41,738 nucleotides of DNA from Billgrantia bachuensis. Its GTDB lineage: Bacteria; Pseudomonadota; Gammaproteobacteria; Pseudomonadales; Halomonadaceae. The stretch's first letter is position 1, and the number at the start of each line of letters is the position of its first letter. Of the stretch, positions 25,231 through 34,392 are shown in pieces. Location: assembly GCF_011742165.1 (NCBI RefSeq), contig NZ_JAAQTO010000041.1:1-41738 (forward strand). Reading direction: 5' to 3'. Under the pieces are notes generated by a model. The model had not been told where the DNA came from. It made no database searches and was given only the letters and a program-made list of their open reading frames with translations. A program made the translations under genes and the position numbers.

Positions 25231-27192
25231 TTATACAGGTTCGGCACCGACAACGCACGTGACATCCCGCTCCTGCCTGTTCGATTCCAAGGTATGGAAC
25301 GGATTGGCCAGGCTCGACTTGCCCGAAGGCATGCTGCCTGGCACTCCTTGCTGCTCGAACAACGGCCGCAGCACGCACTTCAACGGCCAGCGCGTTGCTT
25401 CAAACAGCACGGCATGCAAGGTGCGTCGCTGCTCGGCGTCGAACGGCAGGGTAGCAATCCGCGCTTCCAGGCGAGTGCGCATCTCACTCCATAATCGCGC
25501 TTCCGCCAAGCCAAGATGAGCATAATGCCGCGACAGGCTCTCGACGATGGCCAGCAGGTTGACCTGGATGCCCAGCGTCTGGAGATAGAACAGCAGGTCC
25601 TGCGGAGTGTCGTTGTAGAGGCTGTTCGAATAGCCCGGGCGAATGTGGTAGCACGGGTCGTCGATGCCGTGACGGTCCAGCCACGGACGATGCAGGCGCA
25701 CCGAGTCGTGATCACGCAGCAACAGCCCGTCGAGGCGACCGTCACGACATACCAGTACGGCGTTCTGGCCATGAATCTCCGGCATCAACCCCAGGCGGTA
25801 AAGGCGCAGCGCGATATCGAAGAAGGTATCGCACACTTCACCGAACAGAGCGATCGCTGTCGCTTCGGTGTCGCTCCATCCACGCTGCTGCCGCCATGCG
25901 TCGAAGGGGTGCTCGCCAACATGCTCCATCTGAGCGCTCGATACACCCAGCGCCGCCATCGGCACCAGGCGCACCGAGGGGTCCCCCAGCAGCGCAGCTG
26001 GATACTCCCGCGCCAGTGCCCCCAAGTGTCGGGGTGGGTCGTCGAACAGCCCGCTACCCTGCGGCAGGTAGGACCACCAGCGGCGCTCGTCGCACAGGTA
26101 CAACCGTGCCTGGAGTTCCGGATCCCGCGCCCTGGCCTGCTCGAGCAACGTCTGGCCACGCTCGCCGTTGAGCAGCTTGACCGCCGGCAGGTAGCGCGCG
26201 GCACCCAGCGAGAATACCGCCATCGGCAGCTTGAGGTGGAAGCGGCCCTCGTTCAGCGGGGCCAGCGAGCGCAGCGAGGAAGTCGCCGTGAAGTCGCCGG
26301 CAGCTATCTCTAGTGCCACCCCCTCCTCTGCCGCCAACATGGCAGCAAGATAGCGCGGCAAGCCGTGTTCGAACTGCCAGGGATGCACCGGCAGCGCCAG
26401 GTAGCTGCGTGGGTTCAGGCCGCGCCGCACCATCTCCTCTTCGAGCTTGCTGCGCGCGGTATCATCCAGCAGCAGATCCGCCGGCTCGGACGCCCCCGGC
26501 GCCGCTCCACTGCCGCCCGTCAGGCAGTCTCGCCGCATGGCCAGCCAGCGCATGCGGATAGTTTTTGCGAACTCCGCCGCATGGCACCGATGGCTCGCCT
26601 CGTCGAGCCCTTCCTTGGCCTTGGCCAGGGGATGAAAAGGCCGGTCGCGCAGAGCGGCACGACGCTCCAGGACACGCAGGCTCGCCGCCGCGGAATGCGC
26701 CGGCGGCATGTCCAATGGCGCCGCCTCGGCGATGGACTGGCGGGTCTGCCACAGGGTCGTGTTCAACAGGCGACGCACATTGGCCACGCCCGGCTGCTGA
26801 CGCTGAGCGTCGTCCAGGCAGTGCTTCACCACGAACTCGAGCAGCTCGGCCGGCGCCAGGCGCCTCCAGGTGGCAAGGGTGCCATCGTCGCGGTAGCTCG
26901 CCGCGAACACGCCGGCTGCCGCGATATGCCGGTGCGACGGCAATATCGCACTGCGCAGCGGAATCAACACCGCCTCTCCCTTCTGGCGCTCCGTCCACCA
27001 ACGCAGCCACTGTGTCTCCGGTGGCCAGGCCTGAGTGGCAGGCAGCGTATCCGGCGGCGGCCAGTCGACGGGCTGGTCGTCGAGAAAACCTTCGGCCAGC
27101 AGCGTGTCGACGAGATCGCCCAGCAGCCGCGCCTCGGCGAGGCGCCCTGCTTCGGCAGGATCCGAATCGGTCGCTGAAGAAAATGCAATCAT
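25231..27192 (-). CDS. NIS siderophore synthetase, SbnE-like by elimination (IucA/IucC family)
   Basis: The 653-residue protein is longer than the usual 580-620 of IucA/IucC synthetases. Family features are LALPVHPWQ, TSSLRSLAPL, FHLKLPMAVFSLGAARYLPA, EIHGQNAVLV and RDHDSVRLHRPW, with a FhuF-like C-terminal part. The family's GHPxHP motif reads D-R-P-F-H-P here (residues 183-188). NIS enzymes activate a carboxylate with ATP and condense it with an amine or alcohol. Since the other two synthetases look like SbnC and SbnF, this one should perform the first citrate condensation (SbnE, type A). Its ATG overlaps the SbnH-like stop (ATGA). Substrate assignment is inference. Confidence 0.75.
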   Translation of the reverse strand: MIAFSSATDSDPAEAGRLAEARLLGDLVDTLLAEGFLDDQPVDWPPPDTLPATQAWPPETQWLRWWTERQKGEAVLIPLRSAILPSHRHIAAAGVFAASYRDDGTLATWRRLAPAELLEFVVKHCLDDAQRQQPGVANVRRLLNTTLWQTRQSIAEAAPLDMPPAHSAAASLRVLERRAALRDRPFHPLAKAKEGLDEASHRCHAAEFAKTIRMRWLAMRRDCLTGGSGAAPGASEPADLLLDDTARSKLEEEMVRRGLNPRSYLALPVHPWQFEHGLPRYLAAMLAAEEGVALEIAAGDFTATSSLRSLAPLNEGRFHLKLPMAVFSLGAARYLPAVKLLNGERGQTLLEQARARDPELQARLYLCDERRWWSYLPQGSGLFDDPPRHLGALAREYPAALLGDPSVRLVPMAALGVSSAQMEHVGEHPFDAWRQQRGWSDTEATAIALFGEVCDTFFDIALRLYRLGLMPEIHGQNAVLVCRDGRLDGLLLRDHDSVRLHRPWLDRHGIDDPCYHIRPGYSNSLYNDTPQDLLFYLQTLGIQVNLLAIVESLSRHYAHLGLAEARLWSEMRTRLEARIATLPFDAEQRRTLHAVLFEATRWPLKCVLRPLFEQQGVPGSMPSGKSSLANPFHTLESNRQERDVTCVVGAEPV

Positions 27193-28463
27193 CGAACAAG
27201 CTCCTTGTCGTCGTGGCAGTCGAGGTAGAGGTGCCGGGGATGGGCATGGCCCAGGAAATCATGATGCGAGATGGTCCAGCCGTAGGCGCCGGCACGATGG
27301 AAGAGCACCAGATCGGCGACCCTCAGCCTTGCCACGGTCACTTCCCGGGCCAGCACGTCCTTGGGCGTACAAAGCTCGCCGGCCAGAGTCACGCGTTGGC
27401 CCTCGAGCGCAGGGCGCGGAAAGGGATAGGGCCAGTGGTGGCATGGCGCCACCTCGAAGGGATGGTCGTGCTGCCAGGAAGCGGGCAGACGGAAGTGATG
27501 AGTACCGCCGCGCAGGATGGCAAAGTGTCGCCCATGGCTTTGCTTGAGGTCGATGACCTCGGCAACGTAGTAGCCGCAGAAGGCGGCAATGTAGCGTCCC
27601 GGTTCGAACAGCAGTTCCGCCCCGGGCAGCGGGTCGGCGGCGAGCAGTGGCCGCAGTGCCTCGACGAAGAGTCCCCAGTCGAAGTCCGGGCGCTCGTCGT
27701 AGGAGACGCCAAAGCCGCCGCCGGCATCGACGCAGCGGATCTCAAGGTCGAAGCGCTCGGCCCAGCCCCGCACCCGCGCCAGGTAGGTGGCTACCAGCCG
27801 AGCATGCAGGCGCGCATCGAGGTTGTTGGAGATCGAGTGCATGTGGAATCCGTCAAGCCGCAGTGCCGGGCTGCACCGGGCCTCTTCAATGGCTTCTTCC
27901 ACCTGCGGCTCATCGATGCCGAACTGGGTGGCCCGCCCGGCCATGGTGACGGTGGCTTCGGGCAAGGTATCGTGCAGGTTCACCCGCAGCAGGATCGGCA
28001 CTACCCTGCCACGGCGCTCGGCAATCAGGTTGAGCCGGCGCAGTTCGTGCAAGCTCTCGACGTGAATGCGCTCCACGCCGAGGGCGAGCGCCTCCTCGAG
28101 TTCGGCATCCTTCTTGCCGGGGCCGCCGAAGATCACCGGTGCCGAGTCGCTGACCTCGCGGATACGGCGAATCTCTCCGATCGAGGCGGCTTCGAACCCG
28201 GCCACCAGGGGCAACAGGGTCGTGATCAGGCGTCGGTCGGGGTTGGCCTTGACGGCGTAATAGAGCCGGCAGGGCTGCGGCAGCCCCGCCAGCATGGCGC
28301 TGACGTGCTCGCGCAGCGCCGCCAGATCGTAGAGAAAGGCACAGACCGGCTCGCGCGTACCGTCGGGAGCCGGTTCGGCGAGAGCTGCCAGGCAACGCCT
28401 GATCGCCTCGGAGGGCAGGCTCCAGGGCGCCTGAGCCAGAATCTTGGCCGCGGCGCTGGTCAT
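27189..28463 (-). CDS. sbnH: PLP-dependent siderophore-pathway decarboxylase, SbnH-like
   Basis: The 424-residue protein belongs to the fold type III Orn/DAP/Arg decarboxylase family. The PLP lysine is Lys72 in YYAVKAN, the glycine loop is in DAGGGFGVSY, FEPGRYI contacts phosphate, and GELCTPKDVL plus GAYGWTISHHDF close the active site. In staphyloferrin B synthesis SbnH removes CO2 from the citryl-diaminopropionate intermediate; PvsE does a similar job for vibrioferrin. The gene overlaps sbnG-like (ATGA) and sbnE-like (ATGA), so translation of the three is coupled. The GGTHHFRLPAS segment separates it from lysine-biosynthesis LysA enzymes, to my recollection. Confidence 0.85.
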   Translation of the reverse strand: MTSAAAKILAQAPWSLPSEAIRRCLAALAEPAPDGTREPVCAFLYDLAALREHVSAMLAGLPQPCRLYYAVKANPDRRLITTLLPLVAGFEAASIGEIRRIREVSDSAPVIFGGPGKKDAELEEALALGVERIHVESLHELRRLNLIAERRGRVVPILLRVNLHDTLPEATVTMAGRATQFGIDEPQVEEAIEEARCSPALRLDGFHMHSISNNLDARLHARLVATYLARVRGWAERFDLEIRCVDAGGGFGVSYDERPDFDWGLFVEALRPLLAADPLPGAELLFEPGRYIAAFCGYYVAEVIDLKQSHGRHFAILRGGTHHFRLPASWQHDHPFEVAPCHHWPYPFPRPALEGQRVTLAGELCTPKDVLAREVTVARLRVADLVLFHRAGAYGWTISHHDFLGHAHPRHLYLDCHDDKELVR

Positions 28464-29236
28464 GGTCTCGCCTCCTCGCGATAGGGGATCAGCTTCGCTT
28501 GCAGGGCACGAAAGGCAGTGCCGCGCTCATCGCCCAGCACGAAGGCATGCACGCCCTTCTCGCGCCAGTAGTCGCGCAGAGCGGCGCTGCGAGGGATCGC
28601 GCAGAACGGCACCTCGGCAATCTGGCAAGCAGCATGGATACGCTCCAGCGCCTCGTGCACCTCCGGCGCCTCAGTCTGCCAGGGCAAGCCCAGCGACTGC
28701 GACAGGTCAGCGGCACCCTCGAGCAGCATGTCCACACCGGGCACGCCCAGGATGGCCGGGAGGTTCTCCACCCCTTCCTGGCTCTCGATCATCGGCACCA
28801 GCATGAGCTCGTCGTTGGCGCGTTGCAGGTAGTCGACCAGATCGTCGGCCCCGAAGCGCCCGGGGCGGCCGCTGTTCATGCCGCGCCGCCCCAGTGGATG
28901 GAAGCGCAGGCATTCGTTTAGCGCCTGCAGGGGCTCGGGGCCGCGCACGTCGGCAAGAACGATGCCCCGGGCACCGCCATCGAGCAGCGGTACCACGATG
29001 GCCGGGTCGGGGCGCGACACCCGCACCAGCGCCGTGAGCCCGGCGAGCTCTGCGGCACGCAGCATGTGCTCCAGGGTCTCGGGGTTCACCAAGGTGTGCT
29101 CGGTATCGAGGATGACGAAGTCGAAGCCGGCCTGACCGATCATCTCGACGGTTACAGCCGTAGGAATCGAGGCGAATAGGCCAAGCGCCGTCTCGCCTCG
29201 CGCCAATCGGCGCTTGAGTTCATTGGGCGTCAACAC
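28460..29236 (-). CDS. sbnG: SbnG-like citrate synthase (HpcH/HpaI aldolase family)
   Basis: The 258-residue protein has the HpcH/HpaI aldolase fold signature: FDFVILDTEHT near the N-terminus, ALVRVSR (Arg72), metal-binding Glu151 in PMIESQEG and Asp177 in GAADLSQSLG. These match in place the Glu151 and Asp177 metal ligands reported for S. aureus SbnG (259 residues), an unusual metal-dependent citrate synthase that feeds citrate to staphyloferrin B synthesis outside the TCA cycle. Its place between NIS synthetases and a decarboxylase supports SbnG over a catabolic aldolase. It starts 9 bases after the SbnF-like stop. Confidence 0.85.
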   Translation of the reverse strand: MLTPNELKRRLARGETALGLFASIPTAVTVEMIGQAGFDFVILDTEHTLVNPETLEHMLRAAELAGLTALVRVSRPDPAIVVPLLDGGARGIVLADVRGPEPLQALNECLRFHPLGRRGMNSGRPGRFGADDLVDYLQRANDELMLVPMIESQEGVENLPAILGVPGVDMLLEGAADLSQSLGLPWQTEAPEVHEALERIHAACQIAEVPFCAIPRSAALRDYWREKGVHAFVLGDERGTAFRALQAKLIPYREEARP

Positions 29237-29245
29237 TGGCTCTCC

Positions 29246-31081
29246 TCAGGCGCCTGGCCGATAGGGATGCAGGGGGTTGTCACGTGTGGCGAAGCGCTTC
29301 TCGGCATCACCGAATAGCCGTCGCTTGGTCAGCTCCTCGATGCTCACCGTCGGCGCGAAGAGATCGAACAGTGCGAAACGCGGCTTCAGCGCAGGATGCT
29401 CCGCCTGGTAAGCCCGGATGACTTCCGCGGTCATCGCCCAGAAGCTTTCCTCCGACAGGTCGTAGTGCTGCTCCAGGCACAGGCAGAGCTCGGTGAGGGC
29501 TATGAAGACGAAGGCGTCGTAGGTGAAGTCGCGCACCTCGTCGGCACTTTCTGTCTGGATATAGGAGTTGCGATTGACGGCAGCGTGGCTGGCCGGCTCA
29601 GGTACCAGGCAGGGCGCGCGCTCGGGCTCGGCCAGCAGCGCCGGGCTGTAGCGCACCCCATCATGGAAGTCCTTGAGCGCGATGCGTTCAGGCCAGCCGT
29701 CGCAATGGATCAGCAGGATGTTCTGGCCATGTGATTCCAGGCCGATGCCGTGAGCGTAGAGTAGGTGAATCAGCGGCGTCACCGTGACCTCGAGCAGGCG
29801 CCGGGTCCAGGCCGCCACTCCATGGTGCCGCACCCAGCCGTCGAGCATCGGCACCCCCGTGGCGGCCAGTTGGGTCAGGCCGTTGAAGGCCAGCGCGCGT
29901 TCGCCCGGATGCAGGTAACGGTGCAGGCTCTCGCGCCATACGGCGCCCAGGGTGCCGTAGGCCAGACTGCACTGCGGCTCGGCCAGGCGCGAGGCGTCAT
30001 AGGCCACTCCCAGCACCTCACGCAGGATGATGACCCCGCACTCGCGCGCCGCTTCGTCACGCGTCACCAGATCATGCAGCCAGTCGCTGATGCGCGCACT
30101 GTTCTCCACGGTATGGGCAGCCAGGATGCGGCTGGTGGATGTGTTGACGATGCTCAACGCCAGCTTGAGGTTGGCCCGTCGGGGCCGGCTGGCATTGGCC
30201 AGGGTGCGGATCGACTGCTGAGCCAGGTAGGCGTCGTCGCCAGTGCCCAGGTAACAGAGCCGCCCATCGGCCAGCTCGGCCTGGAAGGTGGGTAGGATGA
30301 CGTGACTCCACTGCCAGGGATGAACCGGCAGGAATACGTATTCCTGCGGGCGCCGTGCCGCCGCGACGAGCAGGCGCCGGAAGCGTGCCAGCGTCGCCTC
30401 GCCCAGTTCCTCGCGCAGGAAGGCAGCCAGGCTCAGCGAAGCCGACAGTGAGACCCGGCAATGCTCATGAGCCACAGCCAGCCAGACCGGCCGGACGTCC
30501 CGGCGGAACTCGGGGCCATAGGCCGCGTTATCGTCAAGAGTGAAGCCGAGCCGTGACTTGTAGCTCGGGTGATAGGGATGGCCCTCCTGCAACCACCCTT
30601 CCCAGGCATCATGGTCCCACGTAAGGTCCGGGGAGGTCGGCATGCCGCTCAATATCCGCGACTGGGCATCCTTGAGCAGGGTCTGCTGCAGCTCTTCCAT
30701 CAGGAAAGGCAAGCGTTCTGCGGGGACCACTGCGCCCACCACTTCGGCCATGAAGCCGACCAGGGTCGCCTCGCGCTGATGGCCGTTCGCATCGCGGCGC
30801 TGAACGGGTCGGGTCGCTAGCCGGATCCGACCGAAGCTCACCTTGCGTGCGCCCCAGGCGGTATAGCTCACCTCACGCCCTTGAACGTCACGCCCCGTCA
30901 GCGAGAACGCGCGCTGCTCACCCGGCCCAGACGCCTCCTCGACGACAGGCAGGACCGCTTCGAACAGCAGGCCTTGGATGAACTGGCGCAGCACCCGCTG
31001 CTGCACGCGTAAGTACTCCGGCGACGACGGTAGTTGCCCGAGGTCGACGCTCGTTTGCGGGGATCGTAGGGTCGCTTCCAT
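29246..31081 (-). CDS. sbnF: NIS siderophore synthetase, SbnF-like (type C, IucA/IucC family)
   Basis: The 611-residue protein has QEGHPYHPSYKSRLGF (residues 165-180), the form typical of type C enzymes such as IucC, AlcC, DesD and SbnF. It also has VFLPVHPWQW, QQSIRTLAN, NLKLALSIVNTSTSRIL, ESHGQNILLI and ALKDFHDG. Type C enzymes act on a citrate that already carries one amide; in staphyloferrin B synthesis SbnF adds the second diaminopropionate. The ATG at 31081, 4 bases after the preceding stop, is chosen; an in-frame start at 31240 would overlap the SbnC-like gene by about 155 bases and adds no family sequence. Confidence 0.85.
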   Translation of the reverse strand: MEATLRSPQTSVDLGQLPSSPEYLRVQQRVLRQFIQGLLFEAVLPVVEEASGPGEQRAFSLTGRDVQGREVSYTAWGARKVSFGRIRLATRPVQRRDANGHQREATLVGFMAEVVGAVVPAERLPFLMEELQQTLLKDAQSRILSGMPTSPDLTWDHDAWEGWLQEGHPYHPSYKSRLGFTLDDNAAYGPEFRRDVRPVWLAVAHEHCRVSLSASLSLAAFLREELGEATLARFRRLLVAAARRPQEYVFLPVHPWQWSHVILPTFQAELADGRLCYLGTGDDAYLAQQSIRTLANASRPRRANLKLALSIVNTSTSRILAAHTVENSARISDWLHDLVTRDEAARECGVIILREVLGVAYDASRLAEPQCSLAYGTLGAVWRESLHRYLHPGERALAFNGLTQLAATGVPMLDGWVRHHGVAAWTRRLLEVTVTPLIHLLYAHGIGLESHGQNILLIHCDGWPERIALKDFHDGVRYSPALLAEPERAPCLVPEPASHAAVNRNSYIQTESADEVRDFTYDAFVFIALTELCLCLEQHYDLSEESFWAMTAEVIRAYQAEHPALKPRFALFDLFAPTVSIEELTKRRLFGDAEKRFATRDNPLHPYRPGA

Positions 31082-31085
31082 GGGG

Positions 31086-32906
31086 TCATCCAACTCGCTT
31101 GATGGGGTTGACGATATCGACGAACAACGGACTTGCACCTCGCTGTCGGAAGCAGCTGAGCAGATTGGCCTTGGCCGGCCAGTGATCTGCCTGCAGCAGG
31201 TCTTCGGCATAGGCCGTAAGGCGTGAGTCCCCCGCTTCATGCAGTCGCTCCAGGCAATTGCCCACCTGGCGCCAGAAGCGCCCCTCGTCGACGCCGAGGT
31301 GAGTAGCCAAGGCGTTTACCACGCCTCCAAGGTGATTGACGAAGAAGTAGTACTGCGTGCGCCGCCAGGCGACCTCCGGCGAGTAGAGCAGCGGGCTATC
31401 CGCCGCGATGCCAAGCGAAGGCCACGCCGCCAGGCGGGTTACCCGCTCGCGGTCCAGGCTCACACCCTCCAGATCGCGCACGTAGAGCGTGGAGGGCCAG
31501 CCCCGTTCCAGACGCAACAGGCTGTTCTGCAGATGGGCCTCGAAGCTGACACCGGTGCGCGCCAGAATCTCGAGAATCGGTACCAGCGAGACCTCCAGAT
31601 AGGCCGCGAACCAGCGATCCAGGTCCACCTCGCCGCCTGCACCATGGCGAATCGCGGCAATCAGCTTGGGCTCCACCTCGCCGGGATAGGGTTCCAGCAG
31701 CGAGGCGAGTACGCAGGCATCCTGTGCCTCCACCGGCATGGGTCGATAGATCACCGTGAAGGCAGCAGCGCGATGGCTGTCAAGCGCCGGGTGCTCAGGG
31801 TCCAGGGTGCGATAGCCGGTCTCCATCACCACCTGGAAGGCGTCGCTCTCCAGCTCACCGCGAAGCCGATGAATGAGCCGTGCGGCGTCCAGCGTACGGC
31901 GCGACTGCTCGATTGTGTTCTCACGAATCAGATTGGTGATGCGTACCTGCAGCGGCAGTTTGTAGCCCTGGCCGGTTTCCGGCAGCCATACCGAGCGCAC
32001 CGAGGAAGTGGGATAGGCCAGCGGTCCCTGAGCGCCAAGATCGACGAGCAGCCCCTCCTCCAGCAGCAGGAGAATGTCCGGCTGACTCAGCAGGTAACCC
32101 GCCTGCCAGGGATGGATAGGTAGCAAGGCATAGTGGGCGTAGCGTTCGCCGAGCCATTGCCGAGCCACCTCATGCACGGCGTCAGCCAGGCTGTCTTCAG
32201 GCCCATCGAGCCACGCCTCCACCAGCAAGTCGCGGCGCACGGCCAGGTAATGCAGTTGGAAGCAGGCACCGCGCTCGGGGCTGTAGTCGTCGAAGGCGCG
32301 TCGTTCCACACCCTGGGAGCATTTGGGGAAGGGATGGAACGGATGCCCGAGGTAGAGCGACTGCTCGGCAGCGATGAAGTCCAACGCCGCTTCCGGTGCG
32401 GTGCCACGATGGTGGTGGAAGTCATCGATATGCGCCGCCATGCGGGTAAAACTGTTGTTGATCTTGTCGCGCATGTCCCACAGCCGTAGCTCGTGGGTAT
32501 TGTCGGTTGCCGGCTCACTCAAAGATTCCAGCAGCCGCTGGATAATGTCCTGCATGTCGAGAGGTGTCACTCGCCCTTGGCCGTCGCGCAGGTAGAAGGC
32601 CGCACCATAGCGATGCTGCCCCGACAGGGAGAAGTCACGTAGTGTGCCGACCAGCTCGCCTGCGGATAATTGCAGGCGAAAAGGATCGCCGACATCGAGT
32701 AGCGACGCCACCAGGCCGGTCTCGGCATGACGCGGATCGTGGCATCCCGTCTCGCGCAGGTAACTGTTGAGCAATGCGCGCAGGGTGGTCTCCTTGGCCT
32801 GCAGATGACTGGCATAGGAGGGACAGCTCGCGCGCGGAGTCGGCATCGCGGCCTGACTGGCCTCCCGCTCACTTGCGGGAAATCTGGGTAGCTCGATGTG
32901 AATCAT
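31086..32906 (-). CDS. sbnC: NIS siderophore synthetase, SbnC-like (type B, IucA/IucC family)
   Basis: The 606-residue protein carries AEQSLYLGHPFHPFPKCSQG (residues 180-199), FQLHYLAVRRDLL, ALLPIHPWQ, YPTSSVRSVW, SFEAHLQNSLLRL and VRDLEGVSL, and ends with a YYFFVNHLGG-containing C-terminal domain. These agree closely with S. aureus SbnC as I recall it. SbnC is the type B enzyme that joins alpha-ketoglutarate to the citryl-diamine intermediate. The ATG at 32906 overlaps the exporter gene by 38 bases; an ATG at 32846 would avoid the overlap, but both have only distant purine-rich upstream sequences. The first 20-30 residues are therefore uncertain. Confidence 0.83.
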   Translation of the reverse strand: MIHIELPRFPASEREASQAAMPTPRASCPSYASHLQAKETTLRALLNSYLRETGCHDPRHAETGLVASLLDVGDPFRLQLSAGELVGTLRDFSLSGQHRYGAAFYLRDGQGRVTPLDMQDIIQRLLESLSEPATDNTHELRLWDMRDKINNSFTRMAAHIDDFHHHRGTAPEAALDFIAAEQSLYLGHPFHPFPKCSQGVERRAFDDYSPERGACFQLHYLAVRRDLLVEAWLDGPEDSLADAVHEVARQWLGERYAHYALLPIHPWQAGYLLSQPDILLLLEEGLLVDLGAQGPLAYPTSSVRSVWLPETGQGYKLPLQVRITNLIRENTIEQSRRTLDAARLIHRLRGELESDAFQVVMETGYRTLDPEHPALDSHRAAAFTVIYRPMPVEAQDACVLASLLEPYPGEVEPKLIAAIRHGAGGEVDLDRWFAAYLEVSLVPILEILARTGVSFEAHLQNSLLRLERGWPSTLYVRDLEGVSLDRERVTRLAAWPSLGIAADSPLLYSPEVAWRRTQYYFFVNHLGGVVNALATHLGVDEGRFWRQVGNCLERLHEAGDSRLTAYAEDLLQADHWPAKANLLSCFRQRGASPLFVDIVNPIKRVG

Positions 32907-34311
32907 GGGCTGGCGTTACCTCACGGCGGTTGGAAGGAAGCGACAACGCCAGCGGCGTTGCCACGAGAATCAGGGCAGCCAGGACGAGAAAGGACTCGCT
33001 CAATGCCGCCAGGGCGGCCGCTTCGGGACCTACCCCCCCGGCGGCGAGGTGCGACGTACGCAGATCGTGGTGCAGGGCCAGCATGGCGACGCCCAGCGCC
33101 GAAGCGAGCCGACGGCCCAGATTGTTCATTGCCGAGGCCTGGGCGACACGCGCATCTCCCACGGCGTTGAGACCGATCGTGGTCGCCGGCAGGTAGCCGA
33201 AGCCAAGCCCGACCCCGCGCGAGGCCATCAATATGCCGATCAGCCACAGGGGGGCTTGATGTCCCAGCGCAGCCAGACCTATCAATGCCATTGCCGATAC
33301 CACCAAGCCCCCCGCCACCGCATGCCGCGCCCAGCGGCCGTCGGCAAGACGCCCTGCCCAAGGTGAGCAGATAGCCGCCATCAGCGCGGTGGGCAGGAAC
33401 GACAGTCCGGTCGTGAGGGCGTCGTAGCCCTGGACACGCTGCATCCAGATCGGAATCAGCAGCAGACAACCGAAGGTGGCGACGGCCTGGGCGCAGGCGA
33501 TGAGCACACTGGCACGGAAGGGGGGGATGGCGAACAGGCGGAGCTCGAGTAGCGGATGCGAAACGCGATGCTCGACCCGGACGAAGACGATCAACAGCGT
33601 AAACCCAAGGCCCAGCGGCACCCAGTGCGCAGCCTCGAGCAGGTCGGCAGGCGAGTTCATGTCGCCCAGGGCGGCAAGCACCCCGCCCACGCCCAGGGTC
33701 ACCAGCACGAAACCAAGTAGATCGAAGCGATGTTCGCGGTCGCGTTCACCCTCCTCGAGGCAGAGATGACCGCTTGCCAGCGCCAGGATGGCAACGGGAA
33801 GGTTCATCAGGAACAGGGCCTGCCAGGAACTCATTTCCAGCAGCAGCCCGCCAACGCCTGGCCCGATTGCTGGCGCAATCATTACCGCAAGGCCCCAGAT
33901 TCCGGTGACTCGCCCACGCCGTCCGGCGGGCCAGGCGGCGAAGATCAGCGGCAGAGAGAGCGGAATCATCAGGCCGGCGGCGACGCCCTGGAGGGCGCGT
34001 GCCGCCAATATCCAGGCCAGGCTCGTGGCCAGCGCACCCAGCAGCGAAGCCAACAGGAACAGCCACAGCCCCAGCAGGTAAAAGCGCCGCATCCCCCAGC
34101 GCTTGGAGAGAAAGCCGGTCAGCGGCATGGTCATGCCCATGGCTACCAGGAACAGGGTCATGACCCAGCTCACCTGGATGGCAGTGGCATTGAACACCCG
34201 CATGAGTTCGGGAATCGCCAGATTCAAGGCGCTGTTATTGAGACTGACGGTAAAGGCTCCCAGCAGCACGGTGACAAGCACTCGACGCGCGGCATTATCC
34301 CTGGATGACAT
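32869..34311 (-). CDS. MFS siderophore exporter (DHA2/EmrB type), SbnD role
   Basis: The 480-residue protein is very hydrophobic with about 14 predicted helices. It has the MFS motif A (GFLSKRWGMRRFY after helix 2) and a motif C-like IWGLAVMIAPAIGPGVGG in helix 5, as in DHA2 drug/H+ antiporters. It heads the biosynthesis operon and overlaps the first synthetase gene, so export of the product is the likely role, as for SbnD in S. aureus and PvsC in Vibrio. GGAAG lies about 8 bases before the ATG. DHA2 type differs from the 12-helix exporters usually found with staphyloferrin genes, but this count is by eye. Confidence 0.83.
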   Translation of the reverse strand: MSSRDNAARRVLVTVLLGAFTVSLNNSALNLAIPELMRVFNATAIQVSWVMTLFLVAMGMTMPLTGFLSKRWGMRRFYLLGLWLFLLASLLGALATSLAWILAARALQGVAAGLMIPLSLPLIFAAWPAGRRGRVTGIWGLAVMIAPAIGPGVGGLLLEMSSWQALFLMNLPVAILALASGHLCLEEGERDREHRFDLLGFVLVTLGVGGVLAALGDMNSPADLLEAAHWVPLGLGFTLLIVFVRVEHRVSHPLLELRLFAIPPFRASVLIACAQAVATFGCLLLIPIWMQRVQGYDALTTGLSFLPTALMAAICSPWAGRLADGRWARHAVAGGLVVSAMALIGLAALGHQAPLWLIGILMASRGVGLGFGYLPATTIGLNAVGDARVAQASAMNNLGRRLASALGVAMLALHHDLRTSHLAAGGVGPEAAALAALSESFLVLAALILVATPLALSLPSNRREVTPAHDSHRATQISRK

Positions 34312-34392
34312 ATCCTTTCTTCCCTAGCCCCATGCGGTTGAATGGGGACGAACCTTGACGATGCCGCAAGGCTGGCACAGCTGATGCTTAAA

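Noticed and set aside
26565..28484. Long plus-strand open frame (639 codons) opposite the SbnE- and SbnH-like genes
   Set aside because: It is antisense to two clearly recognised genes, has low-complexity Arg/Ala/Pro/Gly composition and no family motifs; high G+C produces such shadows.
25231..32906. Aerobactin biosynthesis operon, suggested by the IutA-like receptor and IucA/IucC-family genes
   Set aside because: There is no IucB-type acetyltransferase or IucD-type lysine monooxygenase. Instead there are three synthetases with a decarboxylase and an SbnG homologue.
25231..34311. Vibrioferrin (pvs) operon
   Set aside because: The decarboxylase and exporter would fit, but no PvsA-type ATP-grasp enzyme is present, and a third synthetase and an SbnG-type gene are.
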